This document shows, one piece after another, positions 21,490-33,547 of a stretch of DNA of 64,000 bases. Made by a program: the position numbers and the translations under genes. The notes under the pieces are model-generated. The model was not told where the DNA came from and did no database searches. It worked only from the letters and a program-made list of their open reading frames with translations. Location: NCBI GenBank assembly GCA_013146195.2, contig CM028381.1, forward strand, positions 53,568,099 to 53,632,098. Reading direction: 5' to 3'. Source of the DNA: Codonopsis lanceolata (Eukaryota; Streptophyta; Magnoliopsida; Asterales; Campanulaceae). The number at the start of each line of letters is the position of its first letter. The stretch's first letter is position 1.

Positions 21490-24075
21490 TAATATCATGA
21501 GCGAGTTGCGAGCGAGGTTGTTGAGTTCCATAATAGAATACGACCGTGGTGAGATGGAGAGTGATGGCGTGGAATAACTCGTAGAAAATGGAGCCTATGA
21601 TAACAACCTTCATCTCGTTGAGCCGATGTTGATCTTGACATCGGTGAAGTCGTGCCGCATCTGTCCAAAATGAGTCCGCACATCCTCTTGAAATTGTCGA
21701 AGAGTAGTGGCGTCCGGTCGGTTGGCCTGGCTACTTCAGTAGCGTAGAGATATGCTTATGAGCTCGCCTAGCCGGTAGATGGCATCTAGCAGGGACAAAA
21801 CTTGACATTGGTGATGGGAAGTAGATGCTTGGCCAATGTGAATGGTGTCGGCGAGGCGAGTCCGCGAGGCCGATGGGGCATTGGATATGGGGAGTTCTGG
21901 AGGCAGAAGAGGATGAGTCTTGGGTTGGTATGGTTTTGGTGGAAGAGGATAGGGTTATAGGGGAGGGTGGAGGTGGAGTTGGTGGGGAATCCAGTTCCAT
22001 ATCAGTGTCAAAATTTTCACTGATGTGGGAGGATTGGGGAATGGGTTCGGTAGAGAGACCGAGAAAGAAGGCGGGGTAGAAGAGGGATTTTGGTTTTTGA
22101 AGAGAAGGTTGAGGAGGTTGATGAGAAGGTTGAGGAGGTTGATGAGAAGGGGTGAAGAGATCTGCTACTGACGAAAGTTCGAAGAGAAACTTGGCAGCAG
22201 CAGGGTCTAAAGGCTGTGGTGTGGTTGAAGAAGTTGGTTGGGTTTGGGGTGGTGAGGAAGGTGTGGATGGGTCTGGTGAGTAGTTAAAGGAAGAGGGAGG
22301 AGGAGGTGAGTTGGGGTTACGCTGTGGCCTCCCCGATTTTGAGGCCTCCCTGAGGGATAGACTCCTCAGGAGGTGGTGAATTCCTCTGAGTAGATGACTC
22401 AGAAGGAATAGATGAAGGGTTGATAGGTATAGATGAAGGGTTGACAGGTATAGATGAAGGGTTGACAGGTAAGGTTTGGGCGTCGGTAGTTGGTTGGGCT
22501 TCGGTAGAAGGTATAGTTGAAGGGTTGACAGTTGAGTGTTGGGCGTCGGTATAGGTAGTTGGTTGGCTGGCGGTAGATGGTTTACAGGTACCTCCTTTTC
22601 TTCCTCGGTGAATAGGTAGCTCTTTCTTCCTCGCCTAGAGACGGCCGGTGATAGGAGACTCGAACTTCATCGGTAGAGGTTGGAGGGAGCCGGTGGGCTG
22701 GTCGGTTTCAAAGGTTTTACGAAGTTTCCTTCGTTTTGGTTTGGGAGTGGGTGCAGGAGGTGGTGAAGATGGTTGGCTGGATTGGGTAGGAGGCTGAGAG
22801 GATGGCTTGGCTTGGGTAGATGGAGGAGAGGAATGGCTAGATTGGCCTGGTGCCTTCTTCTTCTGGCCTTCCTTCATCTCCCTTCTCGATCCATTTGGCT
22901 CGCTCCTCTTCGATTAGAGGTGCCACTTCCGGCCTTGTCTTCTTGGCTTTGCCTCGGAAGGCGCTATTCGGACCTTAGCGGCTCTCGCCTCATCGCCCAG
23001 CCTTTGGCCTTTAGATGGAGGTCCGTGGCCACTTGATCGTCAAATTTAGCGAGAGGCCTTTTTGTAGGTCTGCTTGCCGCTACATGTGCTTCCATATTGA
23101 AGCGGGTGACCAAGATAGGTCGAGGCTTGGCCACTTTTCAAGAGAGACCGGTGACCTTTACTCGATCCGGCGCTTGTTCTCGTATTCGGTGTATTTTGAA
23201 AAGCGAGGCCGTGAGTTGCTTCTCCTTGGCCATTGTATACAACTCATCTTCTTTCAAAGAAGAGTTGATGTTAGCATCATCCTCAAAAGGGCATTGATCG
23301 GCTGACGAAGGCGTTTGCAAGTGGGGTTGTTCTTAGCTTTCTCCACCTTGCACCGCTTTAGCTCGTCAAAAATGATGAGCCCCAGGTTGAGGCGTAGTCA
23401 GAGAAATACAACTTGGTCGAGGTTGATCTGTTGGCCGATAAACATGTCATGTGCTCCACTCTTGAATAGGAGCCCCTTGTCTAGCAATTGGTGGTGCAAT
23501 AGGCGTCAAGAGGGAACAAATTTGAGCATCTTCCCTTGTGGCTCCCTGAGAGTTTGCTCCCTCATGGCTTCCTGGCATGTAAAGCCTCGGCCATGGTTGT
23601 TGAAAGAGCTCCTCCGTAATGCACGCCAATGATGGTGGAAATAGATTTAGCGGTGTGATGAGAGATGGGGCGGCCTCGAATCCACCCACGAGCGATGCGC
23701 AGTTCATGAGCTCCATTCGTTGATAAAATTCTTACGCCGGGAAGATCTTGTAGTTTTGTCGTTGAGGCGTAAGAGGGGCGTAATCCCGAGGCGGGGTGAG
23801 GAGGCCCATATCCTCGCAAGCTTTGGCGCCAGCCTATAGAGTTGATTGATGTGAAAGGTCAATGCACATGCCGGAATGTATAGCTTTGGGTCCAAAGTGA
23901 CAATAATGTCATGAGAGGCGGATAGATGGGATATCTGGAAGGTTGATGTTCGAGCCGGAGGAATGACATTTTCGGAGGTCATAAGCCTTCCCAATTGCCG
24001 CGCTTTGATTTTGAGGTTCTTGCCTCGAAAGAAAAGCAAAATAAAATTAGGGCTTTTCATCTGACATCTAAACAA
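21490..24075 (-). pseudogene. SIRE env-like region (degenerate)
   Basis: SIRE-type copia elements carry an extra long frame between pol and the 3' LTR, often called env-like, of unknown function. This stretch lies in exactly that place. The best open parts on the minus strand are 23,704-24,075 (starting MKSPNFILLF, with SENVIPPARTST and LDPKLYIPACALTFHINQLYRLAP), 23,562-23,819 (RIARGWIRGRPISHHT) and 22,635-22,877, a low-complexity stretch rich in Pro, Ser, Gln and Lys (QAKPSSQPPTQSSQP). A further proline-rich piece lies at 21,731-22,000. The frames shift repeatedly, so the reading frame is broken. Assignment rests on position and composition; I see no fusion peptide or clear membrane segment, so an envelope function should not be assumed. 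Confidence 0.5.
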
Positions 24076-24507
24076 GTAGGAATTTCAAAGTTTTCCAAAA
24101 TAAATTCAAATTTTCAAGCAAAAACTTGAAACCCTAGAATGTTTAGAGAAACCACACTCGAGAAAAGCATAATAGAAGTTTTCATAAGAATGAACAATGA
24201 ATAAACAAAAGATTTGTTAGTATTCAAGTTTGTAAGAAAAAATGGCGAATCATCGTATAAACTCGAAAATGACCGTTTGAATTCCAAAAGGATTTTAGGT
24301 TAAGAATGAAATGCGAATAAAGATTACATAGAAAATTACAGTGGAGTAGAGAGAAGCGTACCATTGTTGAAGATGAGAAGAAGAAACAAGAAGAAGAACT
24401 TGAATTTGCGAGAAAGTAGTTACTTAGAGAGAGAGAGAGAGAGAAAAAGATTTCATTCGGAAAGGGTTTCGTAAAGTTTGGAAATGACGGTTCGAGGACT
24501 ATTTAAA
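24068..24507 (-). promoter_or_regulatory. Possible internal promoter, leader and intron for the env-like region
   Basis: On the minus strand a TATA-like CTTTAAATAG (24,507-24,498) is followed by a CT-rich leader with a (CT)n tract (24,445-24,426), then TCTTCAACAATG with ATG at 24,364-24,362. GTACGC immediately after the ATG could be a 5' splice site, and TACTTGTTTAG ending at 24,068 a 3' splice site, giving a 294-base intron before the env-like frame. The parts are visible; their use is inference. Confidence 0.35.
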
Positions 24508-24774
24508 GGCGAGAAAATATCGGTTTTGAAAAAGCGGGAACTTAAGATATTTTCTTAAGTACCAAATTTTGTCCTTGACCCCTTTATTGCTTTAGAAACC
24601 TCTTTAGCAAAAATAGACTAAGTAAGAGTACTAACCTTTAGGTCTTCGGTAAGGAGAACTTCGTCTTCAGATTAGTCTAATATCTCGGGTCTCTAGGGTA
24701 TGAAAGAAATATTAACAAAATATTAAAATTAAGTAGTAGGATCAATCATACCAAGATTTCTCCTTAAATAAGCA

Positions 24775-27038
24775 AACTGGTGGCATCCGGTGGTTTTGTG
24801 AGAATGTACTCCAATTGATGCTCGGTTGGAACATATTCGAGGCCCGATGTTACCTTTTTCCACATGATCTTTGAGAAAATGATAAACGAATATCAATGTG
24901 CTTTGTCTTTGAATGCATCATTTGGATTTTTGGAGGCGAGATAGGCGATGTGTTGTCACACATGATTGGGCGCTTTCGGCCTTGATGTTGTAGTCCACTA
25001 GTTGTTGCTTCATCCATAGCTTGAGAGCAACAGGCGCTAATGCCATAAAGAATATATTCTCGCTTCGGGTTGAGTTTGCCATCGATCCTTGTTTCTTGCA
25101 AGACCATGAGGCAAGTCTGCTTCCAAGAAATTGACAAGTCCCACCGGTGCTTTTACTCGCTTCACTTTGCAAGTCGTTGCATAATCTGCATCCGAGTATC
25201 CAACTAGATTGAAGTTGTTGGATTTTGAATACCGTGATGCCTAGATTTGTTGTTTTTGAAACATATCCGATGATACGCTTGGCGCCAAAGCAAATGTGAC
25301 TCCTTTGGATTCGCCTCGAAATCTAGCACAAACACAAACAAAGAAACATAATGTCGTCTACTAGCAGAAGGTAAAGAAGTGAACCTATGATTCCTCGGTA
25401 CTTGGTCATGTTCTCTTTGCTTTCCTTTTCATCTTTGTCAAGATGGCAATGTAGACATTGGAGTTTCAAATCCTTTGGCTGAATCAAGACCAAACTTCTT
25501 GATTAGTTCCTTTGCATATTTGGTTTGGTGATGAAGATTCCGTCAAGTCTCGTTGTATCCGCAGCTCCTAGAAAATAGGTAAGTTCACCCATCATGCTCA
25601 TCTCGAACTTGCTTTGCATCGCCTTCGAATCTTTCACAAGCTTTGGTTAGTTGATCCAAAGATGATGTCGCCCACATAGATTTGTACCAAGAGAATGCCT
25701 TTGTGCTTGAGGATGAATAAAGTAGTGTCGATTCTTCCTCTCACGAATCCTTGTTCAATTAAGAACTTGATAGAGTTTCATACCAAGCTCTGGAGCTTTC
25801 TCAGCCGTAGCTGAGTCGGTAGACGGGTCCAGCTTGTCCGAGATGACAAACTCGAGGTCGCTCCACGATACGCTTTCTTGAAGATCACCATTCGTAAAGG
25901 CACTCTTAACATCCATCCGATACACTTTGAAGTCCATGAACGAGGCATAAGCTAGAAAGATTCTCGATTGCTTCTAGTCTAGCAACAGAGCAAAAGTTTC
26001 ATCAAAGTCAATTTCTTCTCGCTTCAGAGCCCCGAGCAACCAATCTAGCTTTGTTTCGTGACATTTCCATCTTCATCTCTTTTATTTCTCATACCCACTT
26101 GGTGCCGATGACCGGATGATCACGGTTTGAACTAAGCTCCACACCTTACATCTTTCAAACCGGTTCAAATTTCTTCTTGCATAGCTTCAATCCAGCTTAT
26201 GATCTTCGATAGCTTCATCAATCTTCTTTGGTTCGAGTTCCGATACAAATGCATAAGCAAACAAAGTTTCTTCTCGAACCTTATTTCTCGCATTTAACTC
26301 CCCGTATGAGATCACCAATGATTTGAGAAATGGGATGATCTCTTGCTTCAATAACGCTTGGAGGAAGATCACTTCGTGGATTCTTCCCTTAAGAATTCCG
26401 GAGTTGGTTGAGAAGGAGATTCACCAAAATCCGTTCAAGAAATAGAGTCTTCAAAACTTTCATTTTCTCGTGAACAAGAAGGATGAGAGATCAGAAAGGT
26501 GGGGTAAAACAGAAGAGATGGGTTCGTGGTCAACAGATGAGTTGTTATCTGTGATCGTAGAGGTCTCTCTCTACCGTGAAGGGTTACCGATATTGGTGGG
26601 ATCCTGGCCGCTTTTCTCTTGGGCGATTGAAGTAGAGATGTATTTGTACTATCTCATCATTATCGAATCATTAGCAACGCTCGAGCCATTCTAGCTCTAA
26701 CAAGTCATATTCATCAAAAGAAACATGCACGATTCTAAGATTTTTAAGTTAGATTTATCGAAAATGCGAATGCTTTTAATGTTTGGAATACTTTAAAAAT
26801 TCCTTCGCCTGATTTTGCATCAAATTTTCCTCTATACTCTTTTCCATTATAAAGAATAAAAACATTTACAAAATTAAGATTTTAAGAAATCCAATGTTTG
26901 GGATCTTCCTCCATGTTTCATATGGAGTTTTATTATGAAACTTGTTTACTGTGTGATCTATTCTGGTAAAACAAGCAAGTTGATCGATCGCCCTGGAAGC
27001 TAGCCAAAGATTGTTCTAGCCGCTCAATCTGTCCTGCT
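24775..27038 (-). pseudogene. SIRE pol 3' half: integrase end, RT, RNase H (-)
   Basis: Minus-strand pol debris in the correct order. Near 27,000-26,700 lies the integrase end (AARTIFG, then HNKTPYETWRKIPNIGFLK, then VHVSFDEYDLLE). Near 26,372-26,187 is the linker typical of SIRE (LFAYAFVSELEPKKIDEAI). RT follows, with VYRMDVKSAFTNGDLQE (25,937 on) and the catalytic box read as QIYVGDIIFG (about 25,684-25,655), where the first Asp of YVDD is replaced by Gly. RNase H follows with CDNTSPISPPKIQMMHSKTK and KHIDIR, ending PTEHQLEYILTKPPDAT near 24,775. Frames shift many times. The 5' half of this element is missing, apparently lost at or hidden behind the N gap. Confidence 0.8.
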
Positions 27039-27138
27039 NNNNNNNNNNNNNNNNNNNNNNNNNNNNNNNNNNNNNNNNNNNNNNNNNNNNNNNNNNNNNN
27101 NNNNNNNNNNNNNNNNNNNNNNNNNNNNNNNNNNNNNN
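27039..27138. other. Assembly gap, 100 N
   Basis: Exactly 100 N. To the left is SIRE integrase; to the right is RNase H of a different copia lineage. The gap therefore hides the junction, including the Tork-like 3' LTR, and may be larger than 100 bases. Open frames crossing the N run are artefacts. Confidence 0.98.
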
Positions 27139-30100
27139 AAATACAAATGTGACCATTCTTGAATTCTTTCTTTAACAACAAGGAACTTGATATCTATATG
27201 TTTAGACTTAGAAGAGCTCCTGTTGTTGTTTGAGTAAAGGACTGCAGACTTATTGTCACAAAATAACTTTAATGGTCTTTCATACCATCTACTACCGCAG
27301 CCCAAAGGACAAAATTTCGCAGCCAAACCCCTTGATTTGATGCCTGTAGCATGCTACAAATTGCCCATAGGGAAGAAGCAACGAGTGTCCGCTTAACACT
27401 CTTCCAAGAGATTGCTCCTCCAACTAGCAAATAGATGTAGCCCAAGTAGATCTTAGACTATCTTGGCATCCCGCAAAATCGAATCGAATACCCAATGATC
27501 TCAAGTTTATCCGACCTTTATATGTGAGCATGTAATCCTTTGTTCTTTGTAAGTATCGCATAACCCTTTTGGTCGCTATCCAATGTTCCTTACTTGGATT
27601 TGCCGAGGTATCTCGCTAACACTCCAACAATGAATGCCGTGTCCTGACGGTGCAAACCTGCATACATCAAACTCCCCACAAATAAGGGATATCTTTCATT
27701 TCTTTAGACTCAATTTCATTCTTGGCACTGATTGAGACTGAATCTATCTCCTTTAGCCATCGGTATCACCCGGTTTACAATCTTGCATGCCAAACCTTTT
27801 GAGTGACTTTTTCAATATATCCCTTTGTGATAATCCAAGAATACCCCGAGAACGATCTCTGTATTTTGGATTCCTAATACAAAAGATGCATCACCAAGAT
27901 CTTTCATCTCAAATTTCTTTGATAGAAATTTCTTAGTCTCATGCAATAGGTCTATATCATTTGGGCAAACAGATGTCATCCACGATAAAACCAAAAATGT
28001 ATTTGCTCCCACCGAACTTATGGTATATACATTCATCAATCGCATTGATCTTAAAACCAAATGATAATACAACTTGATGAAATTTGTGATACCATTGTCG
28101 AGATGGCCGTTTGAGCCCATAGATGGATTTCTTAAGTTTGCAAACCATTTGTGTTGAATCTTTTGAAACAAAGCATTTTCGTTGCACCATATAGATCGTT
28201 TCTTCGATGTCGCTTATTGAAACGCAGCTTTTACATCCATCCGATGTAACTCTAAATCAAAATGTGCCACTAATGTCCATAATCGTTCTAAATGAGTCCT
28301 TCGAAGAAACCGGAGAGAAGGTCTCTTTATAATCGATGCCTTCCTTTTGAGTAAATCCCTTAGCAACTAGACGTGCCTTATATCTTTCCACATTGCCATG
28401 TGAATCCCTCTTGGTTTTAAATACCCATTTGCAACCAATAGGTTTCACTCTTCAGCAATGGGACAAGATCCCATACGTCATTGTCTTTCATATGGACTTG
28501 ATTTCCTCATTCATGGCATCCATCCACTTTTGAGAGTTTGAACTTTCAATGGCTTGACGAAAGGTGATTGGATCATCCTCCATCACGCCAATACTTGTCT
28601 CATGTTCATTGAGAAATACTATAAAGTCATCTGAAATTGCATTTCTCCTCTCTCTAGTGGATCTCCTTAAAGGCACCGTTCTTGAGGTTGTTGAGCTTGT
28701 TCCTCATGAACAATTGGTTGATCTAGATAAAGGGAATTTCAACATTGTCTTGTTGTTCCAAATGTTGTTCTTGAACAGTGTTAGGAGTAAGATCCCGATC
28801 ATGGTCAAGAACAAATTGGGAAGAGGAATAGTAATCAATCCTCTTCAAAGACAAAGTCTCTTACCTTATTTCCTCCCCCAAGCTCAATATTCTCAAAGAA
28901 CCGGCATTTCGGCCTCAAAGAAAGTTCTTGATTTGGGATCATAAAACTTAAAACCCAATGATCTTTCAGGGTATCCACAAAATAGCTACTAACTGTTCTT
29001 GAGTCCAATTTCCTTTCATTTGGCCTATAAGGCCTTGCCTCAGCTGGACAACCCCAAATGTGTAAATGTTTTAAGACATGTTTCTTGCATGTCCATAGTT
29101 CATAAGGGGTTTTAGTCGTAGCTTTTGTTGGAACCCTATTAAGGATATAAACCATGCGGTCTTTAGTGCCTCTCCCTGAGTGAATCAGTAACGTAGTATG
29201 ACTAATCATACTTCTTACCATATCTTTTAAAGTCCTATTTCGTCTTTCACCACACCATTCATGCTAGGTGTACCGCATGGTGTACTGTGGACGATTCCAC
29301 ATTCTTCTAGGAATTTGGCAAAAGGCCCTGACGTTGTTCACATGAACCATCATTTCGCCGTAGTATTCACCACCACGGTCACGACCGACCTTCTTTATGG
29401 TTTTGCCATGTTGGTTTTCAACCTCACTTAAATTTTGTGAAAACGCCCAAAGCTTGAGATTTCTCATGTATCAAAAAATAGGTAGCCATAACGAGAGTAA
29501 TCATCTATGAACGTTATAAAATACTCTTGACCATTCCACGAAGGTGTGGGAAATGGTCCACAAATGTCTCAGTATGTATTAGTTCTAAGACATCCTTAGC
29601 TCTCTCTCACCTAATTTTCTCTTGTTTGTCTCTTTGCCTTTAATACACTCAACACATATTTCAGTTTCCATAGTGTCAATTGTATCGAGAATCCCATCTG
29701 ACACAAGCCTTTGAATTCGTTGTTTTGAAATATGACCTAAGCGCTTGTGCCATAATGACAAAGAGTTCTCGTCTGTTAATTTTCGCTTAGTGCCGCGTGA
29801 TTCAACATGTTTTCATTAAATGAGGTAATTGTATCAAGCAAATATAGGTTATCGAAATTTGATAAAGTATTGATCCAATAAATTTAGAATCATAAAAGAG
29901 ACGACATCCATTATTACCAAAAGAACAAACATATCCTTCTTTGTCCAAAGTAGAAATGGAAACCAAATTTCGCCTAAAAGACGGTACAATGTATGTCTCA
30001 AATAAATCCAAATAAAACCCAGCCTTAAGCAATAACCTAAATGTTCCTATTGCTTCAACCTCAACCGAATTGCCATTCCCCACATAGATGAATCTTTCAA

Positions 30101-30250
30101 AGATCACTTGGCTTGCAAGAACTCAGTAACCCCCCGCATAGACACACTTATGTGAGTAGTAGCACCAAATCTAACCACCAAGTATGTCTAGGCACTGAAA
30201 CCAAATTAACCTCAGAACAAACAAGAATGAGAGGTTTACCTTTCTTCACA
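27139..30250 (-). pseudogene. Tork/TNT-like copia pol (-), degenerate
   Basis: Minus-strand order PR-INT-RT-RH. The protease region near 30,150 reads TWWLD then GATTHISV, but a base is missing inside the D-S-G site. Next is YVGNGNSVEVEAIGTFRL with RRNLVSISTLDKEGY (30,107-29,802). Integrase pieces are at 29,467-29,264 (DRGGEYYGEM) and 29,221-28,835 (ILNRVPTKATTKTPYELW, HIWGCPAEARPY). RT follows with GCKWVFKTKRDSHGNVERYK, ARLVAKGFTQKEGIDYKETF and GFIVDDICL at the catalytic box (about 28,000-27,965). RNase H shows LFCDNKSAV and SKSKHIDIKF (27,300-27,140), cut by the gap. Multiple frameshifts. Lineage from motif style, so tentative. Confidence 0.8.
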
Positions 30251-31060
30251 CGCCAAGCGTGATATTTGGCACACTCTCTCTTCACATGAGAAGGATCCTT
30301 ACAAAAGAAGCATGTCATTTCCTTATCTTGTCATTTGGACACCTTTTGTTGCTTCTTCTTTGGGTCCAAGCCCACAATTTCCTTACCTTTCCTTTTCTTG
30401 TTGCTGCCCGAGGAAGATGATACCAAATGAGCACTTTCCGTCTTTTCATGTCTCATCTTGTCCTCTTCTTGTGCACAATGCGAAATGAGCTCGTTAAGAG
30501 TCCATTTCTCTTCGCGCTTATAATCGACCACAAACCGAGTAAACTGCGAGGAAGAGATATCAAAACTAAATGAACAAGCAAGTCATCAGACAACTCTAGC
30601 TTAAGGCCCTTTAGTTTTGATGCCAAAAGAGACATTTCCATAATGTACTCTCTTACGTTCCCTTTGCCTTTATACCTCATGGAAACAAGACCACGTAAGA
30701 TAGAACTTGTTTCCGATTTTTCACTCTTGGCAGAGCGCTTTTCAAGCTCCTCAATGAACGTCGTAGCAATTTTTTCCTCGGACACAGTGCCCCTGAATGT
30801 TTCTGGAATTGCACGCCTCATGATCATCAGACTCATGCGATTTGAGCAATCCCACTTCTCCATTTCCCTCTTTTCATCAGAGGTACTAGAAGCCGTAAGA
30901 TCAATAGGACGTCACTCCCTAAGTGCAAGGTCTAGATCCATGCAACCAAGAACTATCATAACGTTCTCTTTCCAATCTTTAAAGTTGGTACCATTAAGTA
31001 CCAGAATGGTGCTGATATTAGCAGATACAGTTGCAGCAGATGTATTAACTGAATAGAGAA
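30251..31060 (-). pseudogene. Tork/TNT-like copia gag (-), broken
   Basis: Minus-strand gag. The N-terminal part reads LNGTNFKDWKENVMIVLG then an in-frame stop after LALRE. MEKWDCSNRMSLMIMRRAIPE and YKGKGNVREYIMEMSLLASKLK follow, then WTLNELISHCAQEEDKM and a Lys-rich tail (KKRKGKEIVG). A CCHC knuckle CFFCKDPSHVKREC lies at about 30,316-30,275. These are the usual parts of a plant copia capsid and nucleocapsid. Stop and frame changes prevent a full product. Confidence 0.8.
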
Positions 31061-32207
31061 TAAAAATAAACCGTATAAGCTCACATAAACATTAATAAAA
31101 CCTTAAGCAAACAAGTTAAAATAAATTCAAAATGATGATTCCCATTACAAGAAAACCGGTACAACACTAATCCTAGTCTTTTGACAGAGAATTAATTTGT
31201 AAGTGATTTTCTTGGTGTAGTAATCAAACATTGACAATAAGATCCAGTCAAATGTTGAGCCTTTCTTTTGACTGACTCAACACCCACAAGGACACCTAAT
31301 AATTATCACATGTTTATTACCACAGATGTGCTTGAATTTTTTCCAGACAAAAATAACTTTCCTTTTGGTCGGTCACTACCCGCATGAAAATTGCATACAC
31401 AAAAATCTCAGTAAATCAAAATTAAAAAATATAAACAGGAGAGGTTACTTTTGTAACATGCTGCATCAATTAATTAATATGAATTACTAGACGTGCTCAT
31501 AAATAGAGCAAAACCTTCGTCATTTGAATCAAAAAACTGAATCCATGATACATAAAATCATGACAAATAAAATATAAATCGCATAATTAAGGTCATTTCT
31601 CATAAATGCATATCATAATGTATAATACATGTCATTGACGTAATAATAATGTTTTAAAAAACTAATAATAATAAACTTTAATAAGTTATTCAAAATATAA
31701 CAATCCCATAAAATACAATTTGCAAATATTAAGCCATAAATTTCTGAAATGAAACTGCTCCTATATTAATCCATAAAATACTATTTCCAAATATCCCATA
31801 AAAACGCATGAAATAAAACTTTGAATTTCTGATTTATTTGTAAATTGCAATCTAATCCATAGTTAACTCAAAATGACTCCAAAGTCTAGAAGAGGCGGCG
31901 GTGCCCACGATGTATGCACAAAAGAGAGATTGGGTTATCAACAAACAAAAAAAGGGTTTTCAGATTCTAGACAAGGAATATGCTAGCATGATACAAACTC
32001 ACTCCAAAAAGTTTGAACATGCAGCAAAGTGTATATAAAAAAAAAAAAAAACTAACTGTTTGGAAATCACTTTAATCCAAAAGTGAACAGTATACATAAA
32101 AATGAAAATTTCCCTTACGCAGCACACCGAAAACGATTGAACGCCAATTCAAAATTTCCAAACCAAGCCAAAAAAAACAAAAACTCAGATAATCTTAACG
32201 TGAAGGT
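31061..32207 (-). other. Untranslated leader of Tork-like element
   Basis: About 1.1 kb between the primer-binding site and gag. AT-rich, no coding recognised; one A-run at 32,037-32,051. Confidence 0.6.
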
Positions 32208-32219
32208 GCTCTAATACCA
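32208..32219 (-). other. Primer-binding site, one mismatch
   Basis: Minus strand reads TGGTATTAGAGC, one base off the initiator Met tRNA complement TGGTATCAGAGC, two bases from the LTR end. Confidence 0.8.
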
Positions 32220-32221
32220 CT

Positions 32222-32699
32222 TGATGGAATTAAAAGCAATACTAATACCCATAGATCTTAATCTTCACATAGGAATTACCCGAAATAATAATAAACTAGA
32301 TGCGGAAGCGTACCTGAATCCATGAGAATGATTGTCCCTTGGTTATGCGTCTTCCAATTTGTAACGTAGTATCCTTAGGGTTTCTCTTGCTAATGGGGCG
32401 GCAGAGAGAAAAGATTATTAACTACGTACAATTGGGGACCATAACCTTTTTATAGGAATAGTTTGACCTAATTATCAACCAGCCCATTATAAGTTGACAA
32501 TTAGCACCCATGAGGTCTCTACACATATTCAATTAAAACCCCATACTTATAAAAAGATGACTTAGGCCCATTTAACTTAGTAAATCACTTCAATTAGGCC
32601 TATTAACTTTAGATAATATGAAGTATACGTTAAGCCGCAGTGCATACACGTCAGTATGCCCAAATGCACATATTTATCATATGCAGTTAAATGTTAACA
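32222..32699 (-). mobile_element. 5' LTR of Tork-like copia (-)
   Basis: On the minus strand it begins TGTTAACATTTAACTGC (32,699) and ends TTTTAATTCCATCA (32,222), so it has TG...CA ends, with the primer-binding site directly after. Length 478. The matching 3' LTR is not visible and should lie in the N gap. The base run outside is TCAAG (32,700-32,704 with neighbours), so a TSD cannot be checked. Confidence 0.75.
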
Positions 32700-32704
32700 T
32701 CAAG

Positions 32705-33039
32705 GCATGCTTAAATGGTTTTATTAAGGGGTCCTGTTTTGGGGTAGAACAATCAACAGAGTTTAGAGTAGGCACACACTGATCCAAAACAATTCCTAGA
32801 CATTGTGTTGATCAATAGAAAAAGGAGCAGTGGTATTTATCAAAGATATACAAGCAATGGGCAAAAAATATGTGAAAATTTCACAGATGATCCAGAAATG
32901 ATCTTAACGAACACACATTTGCATTAGAACTATACATTCTGCGAATATAGAAGTAGAAGGCTCGACTCAACATCACCAACATAGCTCAGAATCATCTGTC
33001 ATCTGTGTGCTGAAAATATATTCTAGATACACTAGCTAA
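32705..33039. other. Intergenic, no gene
   Basis: No coding, repeat or known element recognised. Confidence 0.5.
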
Positions 33040-33229
33040 GAATGAACAACGTACAAATCCATTACTTTGAGAAAGTAATACCAAAAAGTCCAGGCCAACA
33101 CATATAACAACGAATCTATCATCGAAAAAAATGACAAATCAATACTTTCAAAAGATTTCCAAAATATAGATCGCTGGACAACTAGCCACAGAAGATTAAT
33201 ATTTAGGAGTAGAAAATTTCTACATTCGA

Positions 33230-33547
33230 AGAAGCCTTTGGCGGATTCTTCACATTTTCCATTAACTCAGAATGATGAGTATGAGTTGCAAACGGTGATC
33301 AAGAGATCGACATGCTTCTAAAAAGCGATGCTTTGCCAAGCAGAAACATTGTCAGCCTTATGTCATCCTCATTACCTTCAAAGTTTCTCACCCTTACCTC
33401 AATAAGGTGTTCTTTGACACAATCATGAATCTCAGCCTCTTCTACAGTTCTTCGTCTTAGTGAAGTCCTTAAATTGAAAATCCAATTAATCCCAATCAAT
33501 ATGTGTTCAAAGGCTGAAAAGGAATTGACAAATGATTCTGTTGACAT
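33230..33547 (-). pseudogene. F-box/LRR/FBD gene B, last exon (FBD)
   Basis: Reads on the minus strand as HDCVKEHLIEVRVRNFEG, then NEDDIRLTMFLLGKASLF, with a stop after RSMSIS. This is the FBD module common at the C-terminus of plant F-box/LRR proteins. It is the best preserved of three copies here (A at 1-430, C at 50,780-51,075). The rest of gene B lies upstream on the minus strand up to 41,127 and is interrupted by a copia element, a 52-base repeat expansion and a damaged F-box, so the gene as a whole is very probably dead. The exon itself is open. Confidence 0.7.

Noticed and set aside
21490..24075. A true envelope glycoprotein in the SIRE element
   Set aside because: No signal peptide or membrane helices are visible and the frame is broken; only the position supports the env-like label.
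26933..27326. Open frames running through the N block
   Set aside because: They exist only because N codons do not read as stops. The parts outside the N run belong to SIRE integrase and Tork-like RNase H in their own frames.
28564..28944. Plus-strand 126-codon frame opposite copia pol
   Set aside because: Antisense shadow of minus-strand Tork-like RT and integrase.
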